64,000 nucleotides of DNA, taken from positions 1-64,000 of the forward strand of contig NZ_BJYS01000030.1 in the NCBI RefSeq assembly GCF_007991635.1, given 5' to 3'. The position numbers and the translations under genes are program-made. The stretch's first letter is position 1, and each line of letters starts with the position of its first letter. The notes under the pieces are model-generated. The model saw only the letters and a program-made list of their open reading frames with translations, had not been told where the DNA came from and searched no databases. Positions 19,059 through 28,200 of the stretch are shown here, in pieces. The DNA comes from Adhaeribacter aerolatus. Lineage in GTDB: Bacteria; Bacteroidota; Bacteroidia; Cytophagales; Hymenobacteraceae.

Positions 19059-20840
19059 ATGCATGCATTAAAAAAAATACTCACAGTTGCCGGTTTTTCT
19101 CTTTTAATTTCATCTGCTCAAGGGCAGGCGGTACCTGATAATATTCGGCTTAACCAAATTGGGTTTTACCCCGGGGCGCCAAAAGTGGCCGTTGTAGTAG
19201 GCGAAAATAACGGAGGTGAATTTTACCTGAAAACTGCCGACGGTACCAAAACTGTTTTTACCGGTCAGCTCACCCAGAGCAAACTTAACGAATTTTCGAA
19301 AAAACCAATCCGCATTGCCAATTTTTCCGGCTTCAGTAAACCGGGATCTTATGTTTTAGAAATTCCGGGAGTAGGTAAGTCTTATTCTTTTGATATTAAA
19401 CCCGATGTACACCAGGCGGTAGCTGCTGCCGGCCTGAAGGGCTTTTATTACCAGCGCATGTCGATTGACCTGCCGGAAAAATATGCCGGTAAATGGCACC
19501 GGAAAGCCGGGCACCCCGACAGCAAAGCGATAGTACATCCATCAGCCGCTTCGGACAAACGCCCGGCCGGTACGGTCATTTATTCTACGCGCGGCTGGCT
19601 CGATGCCGGCGATTACAACAAATACATTGTAAACAGCGGCATTACTACCGGTACCTTATTAGCCGCTTACGAAGACTTTCCGGAGTATTTTAAAACCCAG
19701 AAACTAAATATTCCCGAGAGCAGCAACCAGGTACCTGATGTTTTAGATGAAGCCTTGTGGAACCTGCGCTGGATGCTGACTATGCAAGACCCGAACGATG
19801 GCGGGGTTTACCATAAGTTAACCAACCCGGCCTTCGATGGGATGATAATGCCTGATAAAGCCGACAAGCCGCGCTATGTGGTGCAAAAAGGAACGGGTGC
19901 CGCTTTAAATTTCGCTGCTGTAATGGCCCAGGCCAGCCGTGTTTACAAAAACTTTAACAGAGATTTCCCGGGTTTATCCGATACCATGTTAACGGCAGCT
20001 ACCCGGGCATGGGAGTGGGCACAAAAGAACCCCAAAGCCATTTACGACCAGGATGCTAATAATAAACAATTTGCGCCCCAGGTAACTACCGGGGCTTACG
20101 GCGACCGCGAGTTCAGCGATGAGTTTATCTGGGCCGCTTCGGAATTATACGTCTCTACCAAACAAGATAAATATTATACGGCCGTAAATTTATTCCCCGA
20201 TGATACCATGCCGCTTCCGAGTTGGAACCAGGTGCGTTTGCTGGGATATTACACCTTGGCTCGTCACCAAAATAACCTGACCCCCTTAGCTAAAAAAGAT
20301 GTACCGGCGCTGAAAGAGCGGCTGCGGGCTTTTGCCGATGAATTAATAGCCGGCGTAGACGCAAGAACTTACCGCACTGTTATGGGCAAAACCGAGAAAG
20401 ATTATATCTGGGGCAGCAGTTCGGTAGCCGCTAACCAGGGAATTGCCTTAATTAATGCTTATAAACTTACCGGCGACAAAAAATATATCGTAGGCGCCAT
20501 TTCTAACCTCGATTATTTGCTCGGGCGCAATGCCGTTGGTTATTCTTTCTTAACCGGCTTCGGCGAAAAATCTACCCTAAACCCGCATCACCGCCCTTCG
20601 GTGGCCGATGGCATTAAAGAGCCGGTACCGGGTTTATTATCCGGTGGTACCAACGCCCGGGCCAATGTGCAGGATAAATGCGCGGGCTACCCCGCTAATG
20701 CCTCTGCCGACGAAATGTATATTGACCATGATTGCTCTTATGCGTCTAACGAAATAGCCATCAACTGGAATGCACCTTTTGTATACCTGGCATCGGGTAT
20801 CGAAGCCTTGCAAGATAAAGCCGGCTTAGCGAAGAAATAA
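19059..20840 (+). CDS. glycoside hydrolase family 9 (endoglucanase/cellulase-type) with N-terminal Ig-like domain
   Basis: The 593-residue protein has a signal peptide (ILTVAGFSLLISSAQGQ), an N-terminal cellulase Ig-like domain at about 24-110 (IRLNQIGFYPGAPKVAVVV, KPGSYVLEIPGVGKSY) and a GH9 catalytic domain. Visible GH9 hallmarks are GWLDAGDYNKY with Asp182/Asp185, NQVPDVLDEALWNLRWMLTMQD, DEFIWAASELY, YLLGRNAVGYSFLTGFG, HHRPS and the C-terminal SYASNEIAINWNAPF with Glu565 as the likely catalytic acid. GH9 enzymes cut beta-1,4-glucans and related chains by inversion. The signal suggests periplasmic or surface action on oligomers brought in by the SusC/SusD pair upstream. It has its own upstream interval and a strong terminator after it. 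Confidence 0.93.
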   Translation: MHALKKILTVAGFSLLISSAQGQAVPDNIRLNQIGFYPGAPKVAVVVGENNGGEFYLKTADGTKTVFTGQLTQSKLNEFSKKPIRIANFSGFSKPGSYVLEIPGVGKSYSFDIKPDVHQAVAAAGLKGFYYQRMSIDLPEKYAGKWHRKAGHPDSKAIVHPSAASDKRPAGTVIYSTRGWLDAGDYNKYIVNSGITTGTLLAAYEDFPEYFKTQKLNIPESSNQVPDVLDEALWNLRWMLTMQDPNDGGVYHKLTNPAFDGMIMPDKADKPRYVVQKGTGAALNFAAVMAQASRVYKNFNRDFPGLSDTMLTAATRAWEWAQKNPKAIYDQDANNKQFAPQVTTGAYGDREFSDEFIWAASELYVSTKQDKYYTAVNLFPDDTMPLPSWNQVRLLGYYTLARHQNNLTPLAKKDVPALKERLRAFADELIAGVDARTYRTVMGKTEKDYIWGSSSVAANQGIALINAYKLTGDKKYIVGAISNLDYLLGRNAVGYSFLTGFGEKSTLNPHHRPSVADGIKEPVPGLLSGGTNARANVQDKCAGYPANASADEMYIDHDCSYASNEIAINWNAPFVYLASGIEALQDKAGLAKK

Positions 20841-20881
20841 CGGCAGCCGCTTACTGCAAAGTTGCCTTAAATACCAGATTG

Positions 20882-20936
20882 AATAAATCAGCACCTGTTT
20901 ACCAGATTTATTCTGGTAAACAGGTGCTGATTTATT
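20882..20936 (+). terminator. 25-bp perfect hairpin terminator after GH9
   Basis: Arms at 20882-20906 and 20912-20936 are perfectly complementary over 25 bp (core CAGCACCTGTTTACCAGA), with a TTTAT loop and a trailing TTTTA. It lies about 40 bp beyond the GH9 stop. Such a long perfect stem is unusually stable for a simple terminator. Confidence 0.75.
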
Positions 20937-21037
20937 TTTACCTGAATGAAAGAACGGATATAACGAACTTACTACAGGGTTAAAGGTAAGTTTAAGCAGA
21001 ATTATTTGCTAAATTGGAACAAAAATCGAGAAGTGTA

Positions 21038-21994
21038 ATGATGAACTTTTTAAATAAGATTAAGTTTCTGCTTTGCCTGCTGCTATTGGTCAGCATTTCA
21101 GCTAACAGCCAAAGTTTATTAAAAAAAGATGAGGTACTGCTGTTCTCATATTTTAAGGGCAATGGCGATGGGCTGCATCTGGCTTACAGTACCGACGGTT
21201 ATAAATGGACCGCTTTACAAAATGATAAAATATTCTTAAAGCCTACCGCCGGAAAAGACAAGTTAATGCGCGACCCGAATATTATCCGGGGGCACGACGG
21301 TAAATTTCACATGGTCTGGACGGTGAGCTGGAACGAAAAAGGTATTGGCTATGCCACCTCCGCAGATTTAATTAATTGGTCGGAGCAAAAATATATTCCG
21401 GTAATGGAGCATGAGCCCAACGCCCGTAATACCTGGGCTCCCGAAATAACCTACGATCCCAAAACAAAACTATACATGATTTACTGGGCCACCACCATTA
21501 CCGGGCTCTACCCCGAAACCCAGTCGAAAGAAGATAATGGTTATAACCACCGCATGTATTACGTAACTACCAAAGATTTTAAAACTTTCAGCCCGACCAA
21601 GCTTTTATACGAGCCTGGTTTTAACGTAATAGACGCCAATATTGTAGCCGATGGCAAAGAGTTTATTATGTTTCTGAAAGATGAAACCCGCGAACCGGCC
21701 CAGAAAAATTTAAAGGTAGCCAAAGCCCAAAACCTTACCGGCCCTTATACCAAAGCCGGTCCGCCTATTACGGGAAAATACTGGGCCGAAGGGCCTACCG
21801 GCTTAAAACTGGGCGGCAAATGGATTGTGTATTTTGATAAATATACCGAAGGCAAAATGGGTGCCGTGCAATCCGCTGATTTAGAAAACTGGACTGATAT
21901 CTCGGACCAGATGGTTTTCCCAAAAGGGATGCGCCACGGTACGGTGTTTAAGGTTACCCGTAAAGAATTTGAGAAGCTAAATCAAGGGCAGTAG
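21038..21994 (+). CDS. glycoside hydrolase family 43-like five-bladed propeller enzyme
   Basis: The frame reads back to a TTG at 21014, but the ATG at 21038 (or 21041) gives a good signal peptide (FLLCLLLLVSISANSQS) and was chosen; 318 residues. GH43-type features are LMRDPNIIRGHDGKFHMVWT with Asp79, a blade with IGYATSADLINWSEQ, NTWAPEITYDPKTKLYMIYW, VIDANIVADGKEF with Asp199, and YWAEGPTGLKLGGKW with Glu251 as the likely acid. Family 43 enzymes act on arabinosyl, xylosyl or galactosyl linkages; some relatives in Bacteroidota have unassigned specificity. It sits between GH9 and a membrane glycosyltransferase in the same locus and may trim side chains. Confidence 0.87.
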   Translation: MMNFLNKIKFLLCLLLLVSISANSQSLLKKDEVLLFSYFKGNGDGLHLAYSTDGYKWTALQNDKIFLKPTAGKDKLMRDPNIIRGHDGKFHMVWTVSWNEKGIGYATSADLINWSEQKYIPVMEHEPNARNTWAPEITYDPKTKLYMIYWATTITGLYPETQSKEDNGYNHRMYYVTTKDFKTFSPTKLLYEPGFNVIDANIVADGKEFIMFLKDETREPAQKNLKVAKAQNLTGPYTKAGPPITGKYWAEGPTGLKLGGKWIVYFDKYTEGKMGAVQSADLENWTDISDQMVFPKGMRHGTVFKVTRKEFEKLNQGQ

Positions 21995-22375
21995 AAGAAT
22001 GCGGAGTGCCTTTAAGTAACTTGGCGGTTTGTTTTCGTAGCCTGTGCTCCAGCTAAACTTTGCCTAACGTTTATATTAAAGGATAGCGCCAGCGCATTGG
22101 CTAATGCTTCTTTTTTTTGCCTTTGCCACCCAGGTTGAAACGAGACGCACCAATTTTGTTAATCTTAAAATGGTGTAAAGAAAAAAAGTAAACGTATGAA
22201 AGCTTTCTTTTACCATAAGCCTAGGAAACTTATTGAGAGTAAGGTACAATTCTCAATAAAGCCGCCAGTAATTAAGAATAGAATTTCCGGCATGTTTGGC
22301 AGCAATCTGGGGAATATTCTGTAACTAAAAGCAGCTGTTTCGGTAGTATCTTAAAAACTTAAAGGTATCTGCCGG
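21995..22375. other. intergenic stretch, nothing recognised
   Basis: About 380 bp between the GH43 and GT87 genes. I see no gene, no strong hairpin and no clear TAnnTTTG promoter box. There is a T-run and a CTTTGCC-rich patch near 22107-22130. Confidence 0.5.
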
Positions 22376-23608
22376 ATGTTAAAGCGCATAAAAGAAATTG
22401 AAATAGATTATAAATTCGTATTAATCGTTTTTGTTTCTTTTGCTGTTTTTGCTTCCGTCCAAGCTTACCTAAAACCCTGGTCTTTAAATGCCAGCAACGG
22501 CCGGTATTATACCCACTACAATAACTACATAATTTTTAAGCAATCTTTTTTCCACCTGCTGGCCGGAAAGGATTTGTACCGGCATTACTTACTGGAACAA
22601 TGGGACTTATATAAATACAGCCCGGTTTTCTCGCTTCTTTTCGGCATTTTCGCGTTACTACCCAATTTAGTTGGTTTACTTTTCTGGAATTTGGTAAATG
22701 CGTCGGTGCTGTTCCTGGGGATGCGTTACTTGCCCCAATTACCCGGTAAAACTAAAGCTATTATGCTATTAGCCATTGCTTTAGAGTTATTAACCTCGCT
22801 GCAAAACGAGCAAAGCAATGCCCTGACGGGCGGCTTGATTATATTGGGTTTTGCTTTGCTGGAGCGTAAGCATTATTGGTGGGCAGCGGGTTGTATAGTG
22901 TTCAGCGTTTATATAAAATTATTCGGCCTCGTAGCCATGGCCTTGTACCTGTTTTATCCGCACAAATGGAAAATAGGACTATATACGACTGCCTGGGTTT
23001 TGTTGCTTTTTATATTGCCGCTGGTGGTGGTACAACCAGGTCAGTTCTGGTTTTTGTATCAGAACTGGTATAACCTGCTCGTCAACGACCATTCTATTTC
23101 GGATGGTTTTTCGGTAATGGGTTGGTTCAGAACCTGGTTTGATTTTAGGCCGGACAAACTGCATGTGCTGCTGATAGGAGCCTTGTTGTTTTGTTTACCC
23201 TTATTGCGCGTAGACCGTTACCCCGATTATTATTTCCGGCTGCAGGGCCTGGCTTCGGTGCTGATTTGGGTCGTTATATTTAACCACCGGGCTGAGTCGG
23301 CCACTTTTATAATTGCTATGAGCGGGGTGGTTATCTGGTATTTTTCGCAGGAACGCAAACCCGAAAACCTGGTGCTGTTTATGCTGGCCTTCATTTTTAC
23401 ACAACTGGCACCCACCGATATTTTTCCCCGGTTTATCCGCAAAGAATATTTTCAGCCTTATGTAGTAAAAGCTGTGCCCTGTATTTTACTATGGATTAAA
23501 TTGATTTATGATATGTTGCTGGCTAAATATACGCCCCGCTATCCTCAGCCTTTACCGGAAGTTAGTGCGATATCAACTTTTAAAAATCCTGCAGTAGGCA
23601 ATCATTGA
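22376..23608 (+). CDS. GT87/DUF2029-type polytopic membrane glycosyltransferase
   Basis: The 410-residue protein is strongly hydrophobic, with about eight to ten membrane segments (for example FVLIVFVSFAVFASVQAYL, FSLLFGIFALLPNLVGLLFW, IGLYTTAWVLLLFILPLVVV). The pattern DLYRHYLLEQWDLYKYSPVFSLLF followed by many helices matches the DUF2029/GT87 family, related to polyprenol-phosphate-mannose-dependent mannosyltransferases. Such enzymes build cell-envelope glycans or glycoproteins rather than degrade glycans, so its place between GH43 and GH5 genes is odd. It may modify exported proteins of this locus or be a bystander. Family is fairly sure; donor and acceptor unknown. Confidence 0.8.
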   Translation: MLKRIKEIEIDYKFVLIVFVSFAVFASVQAYLKPWSLNASNGRYYTHYNNYIIFKQSFFHLLAGKDLYRHYLLEQWDLYKYSPVFSLLFGIFALLPNLVGLLFWNLVNASVLFLGMRYLPQLPGKTKAIMLLAIALELLTSLQNEQSNALTGGLIILGFALLERKHYWWAAGCIVFSVYIKLFGLVAMALYLFYPHKWKIGLYTTAWVLLLFILPLVVVQPGQFWFLYQNWYNLLVNDHSISDGFSVMGWFRTWFDFRPDKLHVLLIGALLFCLPLLRVDRYPDYYFRLQGLASVLIWVVIFNHRAESATFIIAMSGVVIWYFSQERKPENLVLFMLAFIFTQLAPTDIFPRFIRKEYFQPYVVKAVPCILLWIKLIYDMLLAKYTPRYPQPLPEVSAISTFKNPAVGNH

Positions 23609-23764
23609 TTTTAAATTAATTAAAGCACAAATTTGGGCATTCAGAAAAATTAGTAGCTCTTGAAACAATTAAAACTGAAGGCCAATAAAACCCGAAAGGC
23701 TGAAAATTAACAAAAGCGCCCGTAATCTTTAACATTTAAGCTAACCATAAGCTTCAACGCTAAT

Positions 23765-23772
23765 TATATTTG
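23765..23772 (+). promoter_or_regulatory. candidate Bacteroidota -7 promoter box (TATATTTG) for GH5
   Basis: TATATTTG fits the TAnnTTTG consensus used by the primary sigma factor in Bacteroidota and lies 46 bp before the GH5 ATG. A clear -33 TTTG box is not obvious, so the call is tentative. Confidence 0.4.
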
Positions 23773-23818
23773 ACCTGGTTCTGCCGGCCTGTAATCAGGA
23801 CGGCGTTAATTAATAAGT

Positions 23819-24841
23819 ATGCTTAAGTTGCCGTTGCTAAAAGTATTTCTGGTTCTGGTTTTATTATTTGCAATCACCTCTGTTCGGGTGCAGGCGCAAG
23901 CGGCCATGCAGGTAAAAGGGCGATTTTTGTACGACCCGAAAGGAGCAAAGGTGATTTTGCGCGGGGTTAACGAAATGTTTATCTGGTCATCGGATTTAAC
24001 TGGTGAGAGAACTTTCCCCGAAATAGCTAAAACCGGGGCCAATGTGGTGCGGTTGGTCTGGCTCAGCAGCGATGAAAACCCGAAAGGCAGTGCGGCCAAC
24101 CTCGATAAAATTATTTCTAACTGCATTGCCCAGGGCATGATTCCCATGCCCGAACTCCACGGCGCTACGGGTAACTGGAGCAAACTGCAGCAACAGGTAG
24201 ATTATTGGGTGAAGCCCGAAGTAGTGGCCGTCCTGAAGAAACATGAACCTTACTTGTTACTGAATATTGCAAATGAAGTAGGCGGGTGGGAAATAAAAGA
24301 TGAACAGTTTCGCGAAGCTTACACCCGGGCCATTACCCAAATTCGGAGTACCGGCCTGAAATGCCCGCTGGTTATTGACGGAACCGGCTGGGGCCAGAAC
24401 ATTGATATTTTACAGGCCAATGGACCATATTTAATTGAACAAGATCCGCAGAAAAATTTATTATTTTCGGTACACATGTGGTGGACGGCCCCGGATGGCG
24501 CCAAAACCCGCATTCAGAACGAAATTAAAGAATCGGTTGCCATGAACTTGCCATTGATAGTAGGCGAGTTTGCCCCCATGGGCGTTGGCTGCAAGAAATA
24601 TATCGACTATAAAACCATTATGGAGGAATGCCTTAAAAACCAGATTGGTTGGCTGGCTTGGTCGTGGGGCCTGCAAAATAACGGCGATTGCGCCCTGATG
24701 GACATGACCAATGATGCGCAAAACGGCCAATTTGCTGGCCTGGTAGACTGGGGATTAGAAGTAGCTGTTACCGATAAATATAGCATCCGGAACACCGCTA
24801 AAAAGACCCGCTACTTTAAGAAGAGGAACAAAAACAAATAA
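23819..24841 (+). CDS. glycoside hydrolase family 5, endo-beta-mannanase/cellulase-like
   Basis: The 340-residue protein has a signal peptide (VFLVLVLLFAITSVRVQAQA) and a TIM-barrel GH5 domain: GAKVILRGVNEMFIW, GANVVRLVWLSSDE, MIPMPELHGATGNW, the acid/base motif LLNIANEVGGW with Glu153, VIDGTGWGQNIDIL, FSVHMWWTA and the nucleophile motif LIVGEFAPMG with Glu250. The ELHxATG and VIDxxGWGQN patterns recall bacterial beta-mannanases of GH5 (subfamily 8-like), which cleave beta-1,4-mannan internally; a glucanase is the alternative. With GH9 next door, a glucomannan-like target is plausible but unproven. A candidate promoter lies 46 bp upstream and a terminator follows. Confidence 0.9.
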   Translation: MLKLPLLKVFLVLVLLFAITSVRVQAQAAMQVKGRFLYDPKGAKVILRGVNEMFIWSSDLTGERTFPEIAKTGANVVRLVWLSSDENPKGSAANLDKIISNCIAQGMIPMPELHGATGNWSKLQQQVDYWVKPEVVAVLKKHEPYLLLNIANEVGGWEIKDEQFREAYTRAITQIRSTGLKCPLVIDGTGWGQNIDILQANGPYLIEQDPQKNLLFSVHMWWTAPDGAKTRIQNEIKESVAMNLPLIVGEFAPMGVGCKKYIDYKTIMEECLKNQIGWLAWSWGLQNNGDCALMDMTNDAQNGQFAGLVDWGLEVAVTDKYSIRNTAKKTRYFKKRNKNK

Positions 24842-24880
24842 CCTTAACTTTCCTACTGCCCCATTATTCCCTGAGAGCCG

Positions 24881-24921
24881 GCCAAAGTAATCACTCATTC
24901 AAATGTCCTGGTTACTTTGGC
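24881..24921 (+). terminator. hairpin after GH5
   Basis: A 10-bp perfect stem (GCCAAAGTAA / TTACTTTGGC) with a 21-nt loop, 40 bp beyond the GH5 stop. No clean T-run follows, but the placement between GH5 and the next promoter fits a transcript end. Confidence 0.5.
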
Positions 24922-25111
24922 TCCATTCCCCTGTTCCGGTCCTTTTCATTGAGGCCATTTCGGCTTTCCGGCTTGCTTAAGAATATCCTCTTCAAAATTT
25001 ACGGTGCCCTAAAATATTTTGGCAACGGGCCAGCCTTAGTAGAACTTTTCTGTGCCGGATAAGCTTTCTTGTTTAGCCCGGAAACGCCATTAATATTTAG
25101 GCGCAACGGGT

Positions 25112-25119
25112 TATTTTTG
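25112..25119 (+). promoter_or_regulatory. candidate -7 promoter box (TATTTTTG) for the hybrid two-component gene
   Basis: TATTTTTG matches TAnnTTTG and lies 129 bp before the chosen ATG at 25249. The -33 box is weak. If used, the leader would cover the TTG at 25174, supporting neither start on its own. Confidence 0.35.
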
Positions 25120-25248
25120 AATTTGTAATTTCTGGAGATAATTCAACGTTCTAGGGCTAATATTCTAGTCTTTTTGTTAGAATTTTGGGCGCTGTTTTTT
25201 AAATATTTATCTTCGTTTTGCCTTAGGTTGGTGGTGGATTTAACCCGC

Positions 25249-28200
25249 ATGCGTTATAAAATTTATTTAAGTACTTTTCTGCTCTGGTTTCTTTGTTCAG
25301 GGGTATTGGCTCAAACCGGCGATTATAAATTTACCCGGCTGAACAATACCCAGGGGCTTTTGCATAACCAGATAAACTGTATCTTGGAAGATAGCCAAGG
25401 TTTTATGTGGTTTGGTACCATGTCGGGCCTGAACCGCTTCGACGGGTATAATTTTAAAGCGTTCCGGCATGATGTCCGCGACTCCACCTCTATCCGCAAC
25501 AACTACATCAGCAATTTGGCCGAAGGGCCGGAGCAAATGCTGCTGGTGGTTACCCGGTGGTCGGGGCTGAATATTTATAACCCCCGTACCGAGCGGTTTC
25601 TGAGCAAACCCGATAATTTTTTGCGCAAGTACGGGGTTCCGGATGCTTCGGTAGAAAAAGTAATTAAAGACCAGCAGGGAAATTTTTGGTTTGTTCATAC
25701 CCGCGAAGGCATTTTTAAGTACGACAGCCACTTGAGAAAGACTATCCGGCTGGCTTATAGTACCGCCGATTCCTTAACTATTCACTCGAACCAGATTTCG
25801 GATATTACCGAAGACGGAAAAGGGAATTTATGGTTAATGCACTACGATGGTGTGCTGGAGAAAATCAGCAAAACAGGTAAGGTTATTTTCCGGAACTATT
25901 TCCTGAACCGAAAATTTGGCCAGACCAGCCAGGGATATGGCCTTTTTTCGGATGCCGATGGCGATGCCTGGATATTTATGAACAACGAAGCCAAGGGTTT
26001 ATTTTACTTCGATGCTAAAAAACAGGTTTTTACCCACATTCACCACGATTCTGACAAAGTAAAGCTAAACGCCAATATTGTACGGGGGGTAACCCAGGAT
26101 AACCGCCATAGAATATGGGTAGGCACCGACCACGGCGGCATTAATTTATTGGATAAGAAAACATTTACGGTAAGATACCTGGTGAACGAACCCGATGATT
26201 TCCGGAGTTTAAGCCAGAATAGTGTTTATTCGGTATATACGAATAAAGCCGGCATTGTGTGGGTAGGTACTTATAAAGAGGGTGTTAATTATTACCATCC
26301 CGATGTAATCCGGTTTAAATTATACCAGCATTTGCCGGCCAATACGGCCAGTTTACCTTTTAACGATATAAACCGGGTGGTAGAAGATGCCAAAGGTAAT
26401 TTGTGGCTGGGCACCAACGGGGGAGGCCTTATTTACTTCGACCGGGCGAACAATCAATTTAAACAATTCCAGTACGATGCCAATGACCCCAATAGCCTTA
26501 GCAATAATATTATAGTGGGGCTGCACCTCGACCGGGACCAGAAGCTTTGGATTGGCACTTATTTTGGGGGCTTAAACGTTTACGACGGCCAGAAATTTAC
26601 CCGGTACCGGCACAACCCCGATGACCCAAGCAGCCTGTCCGACGACCGGGTATGGGAAATATTCGAAGACGCTAAACGTAACTTATGGGTGGGTACCCTG
26701 GGCGGCGGTTTGGATTTGCTCGACCGGAAAACAAATACTTTCCGGCACCACCGCTCGGGTCGGCCTAACTCGGTACATTCAGATTTTATCTCCTCCATCA
26801 CCGAAGATCGGGAGGGTTACCTCTGGGTGGCCACCGCTTTCGGGGTGGATCAATATAATCCCGCTACCGGGGTGTTTAAGCACTTTGTTAACCGGAATAA
26901 TAATCCCCAAGGCTTAAGCAATAATAATGTTACCACGGTTATCGAGGATAGCCGGGGCCTGATTTGGATGGGTACCAACGAAGGTCTTAACCTGTACGAC
27001 AAAAGATGTAATGCTTTCCGGAGCTTCCGGCAGGAGGATGGCTTGCTGGACAACTCAATTCTGGGCATTGTGGAAGATAATCAGCATAACTTATGGGTGA
27101 GCACGCCCAAAGGCCTGTCTAGTTTAATTATAGGTAGAAAACAGGACGGTGGATTTGATTTTAGTTTTAAAAGCTACGACCAGCAGGATGGCTTGCAAGA
27201 CAAAGCGTTTAACAACAATGCGGCCTGGAAAACCAAACGCGGCGAGTTGGTATTTGGCGGAGCTGATGGGTTTAATATTTTTCAGCCCGAGCGCATTACC
27301 CGGAATAAAGCTATTCCGGTTCTGGTGTTTACCGATTTCGAAATATTTAACCGGAGTATAGGCGTAGGCGATACCCTGAACGGACGCGTCGTGCTGGAGA
27401 AAGCTATTACCGGAAAAAAAGAAATCACCCTGAAGTACCATGAAAATATGTTTTCGGTGGCATTTGCGGCTTTAGACTACTTGCAGCCGGAAAAGAATCG
27501 GTATGTGTACCACCTGGATGGCTTCAGCGATGAATGGCTAGCCGTTGATAGTAAACTGCGCAAGGTAACTTTTACCAACCTCGACCCGGGTAATTATGTG
27601 CTGCGGGTAAAGGCCGCTAATAACGATGGCATCTGGAACCAGGAGGGAATTCAGCTTAAAATAACCATTTTGCCGCCTTTCTGGCAATCTAAACCGGCTA
27701 TAGCGGCTTATGTAATGGTAGTGCTGCTACTATTGTGGCTGGCCCGTCATTTCCTGGTGGAGCGCGAACGTCTTCGTTTCCGGATTGTGCAGGAGCGACA
27801 GGAAGCCAAGCGCCGCCACGAGCTCGATGTAATGAAAATTAAATTCTTTACCAACGTTAGCCATGAGTTCCGCACGCCCTTAACCCTGATTCTGACCCCG
27901 CTGGAAAAGATTATTAAAAATACAACGGACGAAGGCCAGAAAAGCCATTTGTTGCTCATGCACCGCAATGCGCGGCGTTTGTTAAACCTGGTAAACCAAT
28001 TGCTCGATTTCCGGCGGATGGAGGTGCAGGAAATTCATCTGCAACCTACCAAAGCCGATATTATCTGTTTTATCAAAGAAACTGCTTTCTCTTTTTCTGA
28101 CCTTTCGGAGAAAAAGAATATCCGGTTTAACCTGGTATCGGAGGTGGAGCAGTTGGAAATACTATTTGACCCGGATAAACTGGAAAAGATATTGTTTAAC

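Noticed and set aside
23806-24183. 125-codon minus-strand frame over the GH5 gene
   Set aside because: It is antisense to a clearly coding GH5 region and has no family features; the same holds for the other long antisense frames inside SusC, HTCS and DUF1553 genes.
25174-25248. Upstream TTG start for the hybrid two-component gene
   Set aside because: It would add 25 residues before a clean signal peptide; the ATG at 25249 places the signal at the true N-terminus.
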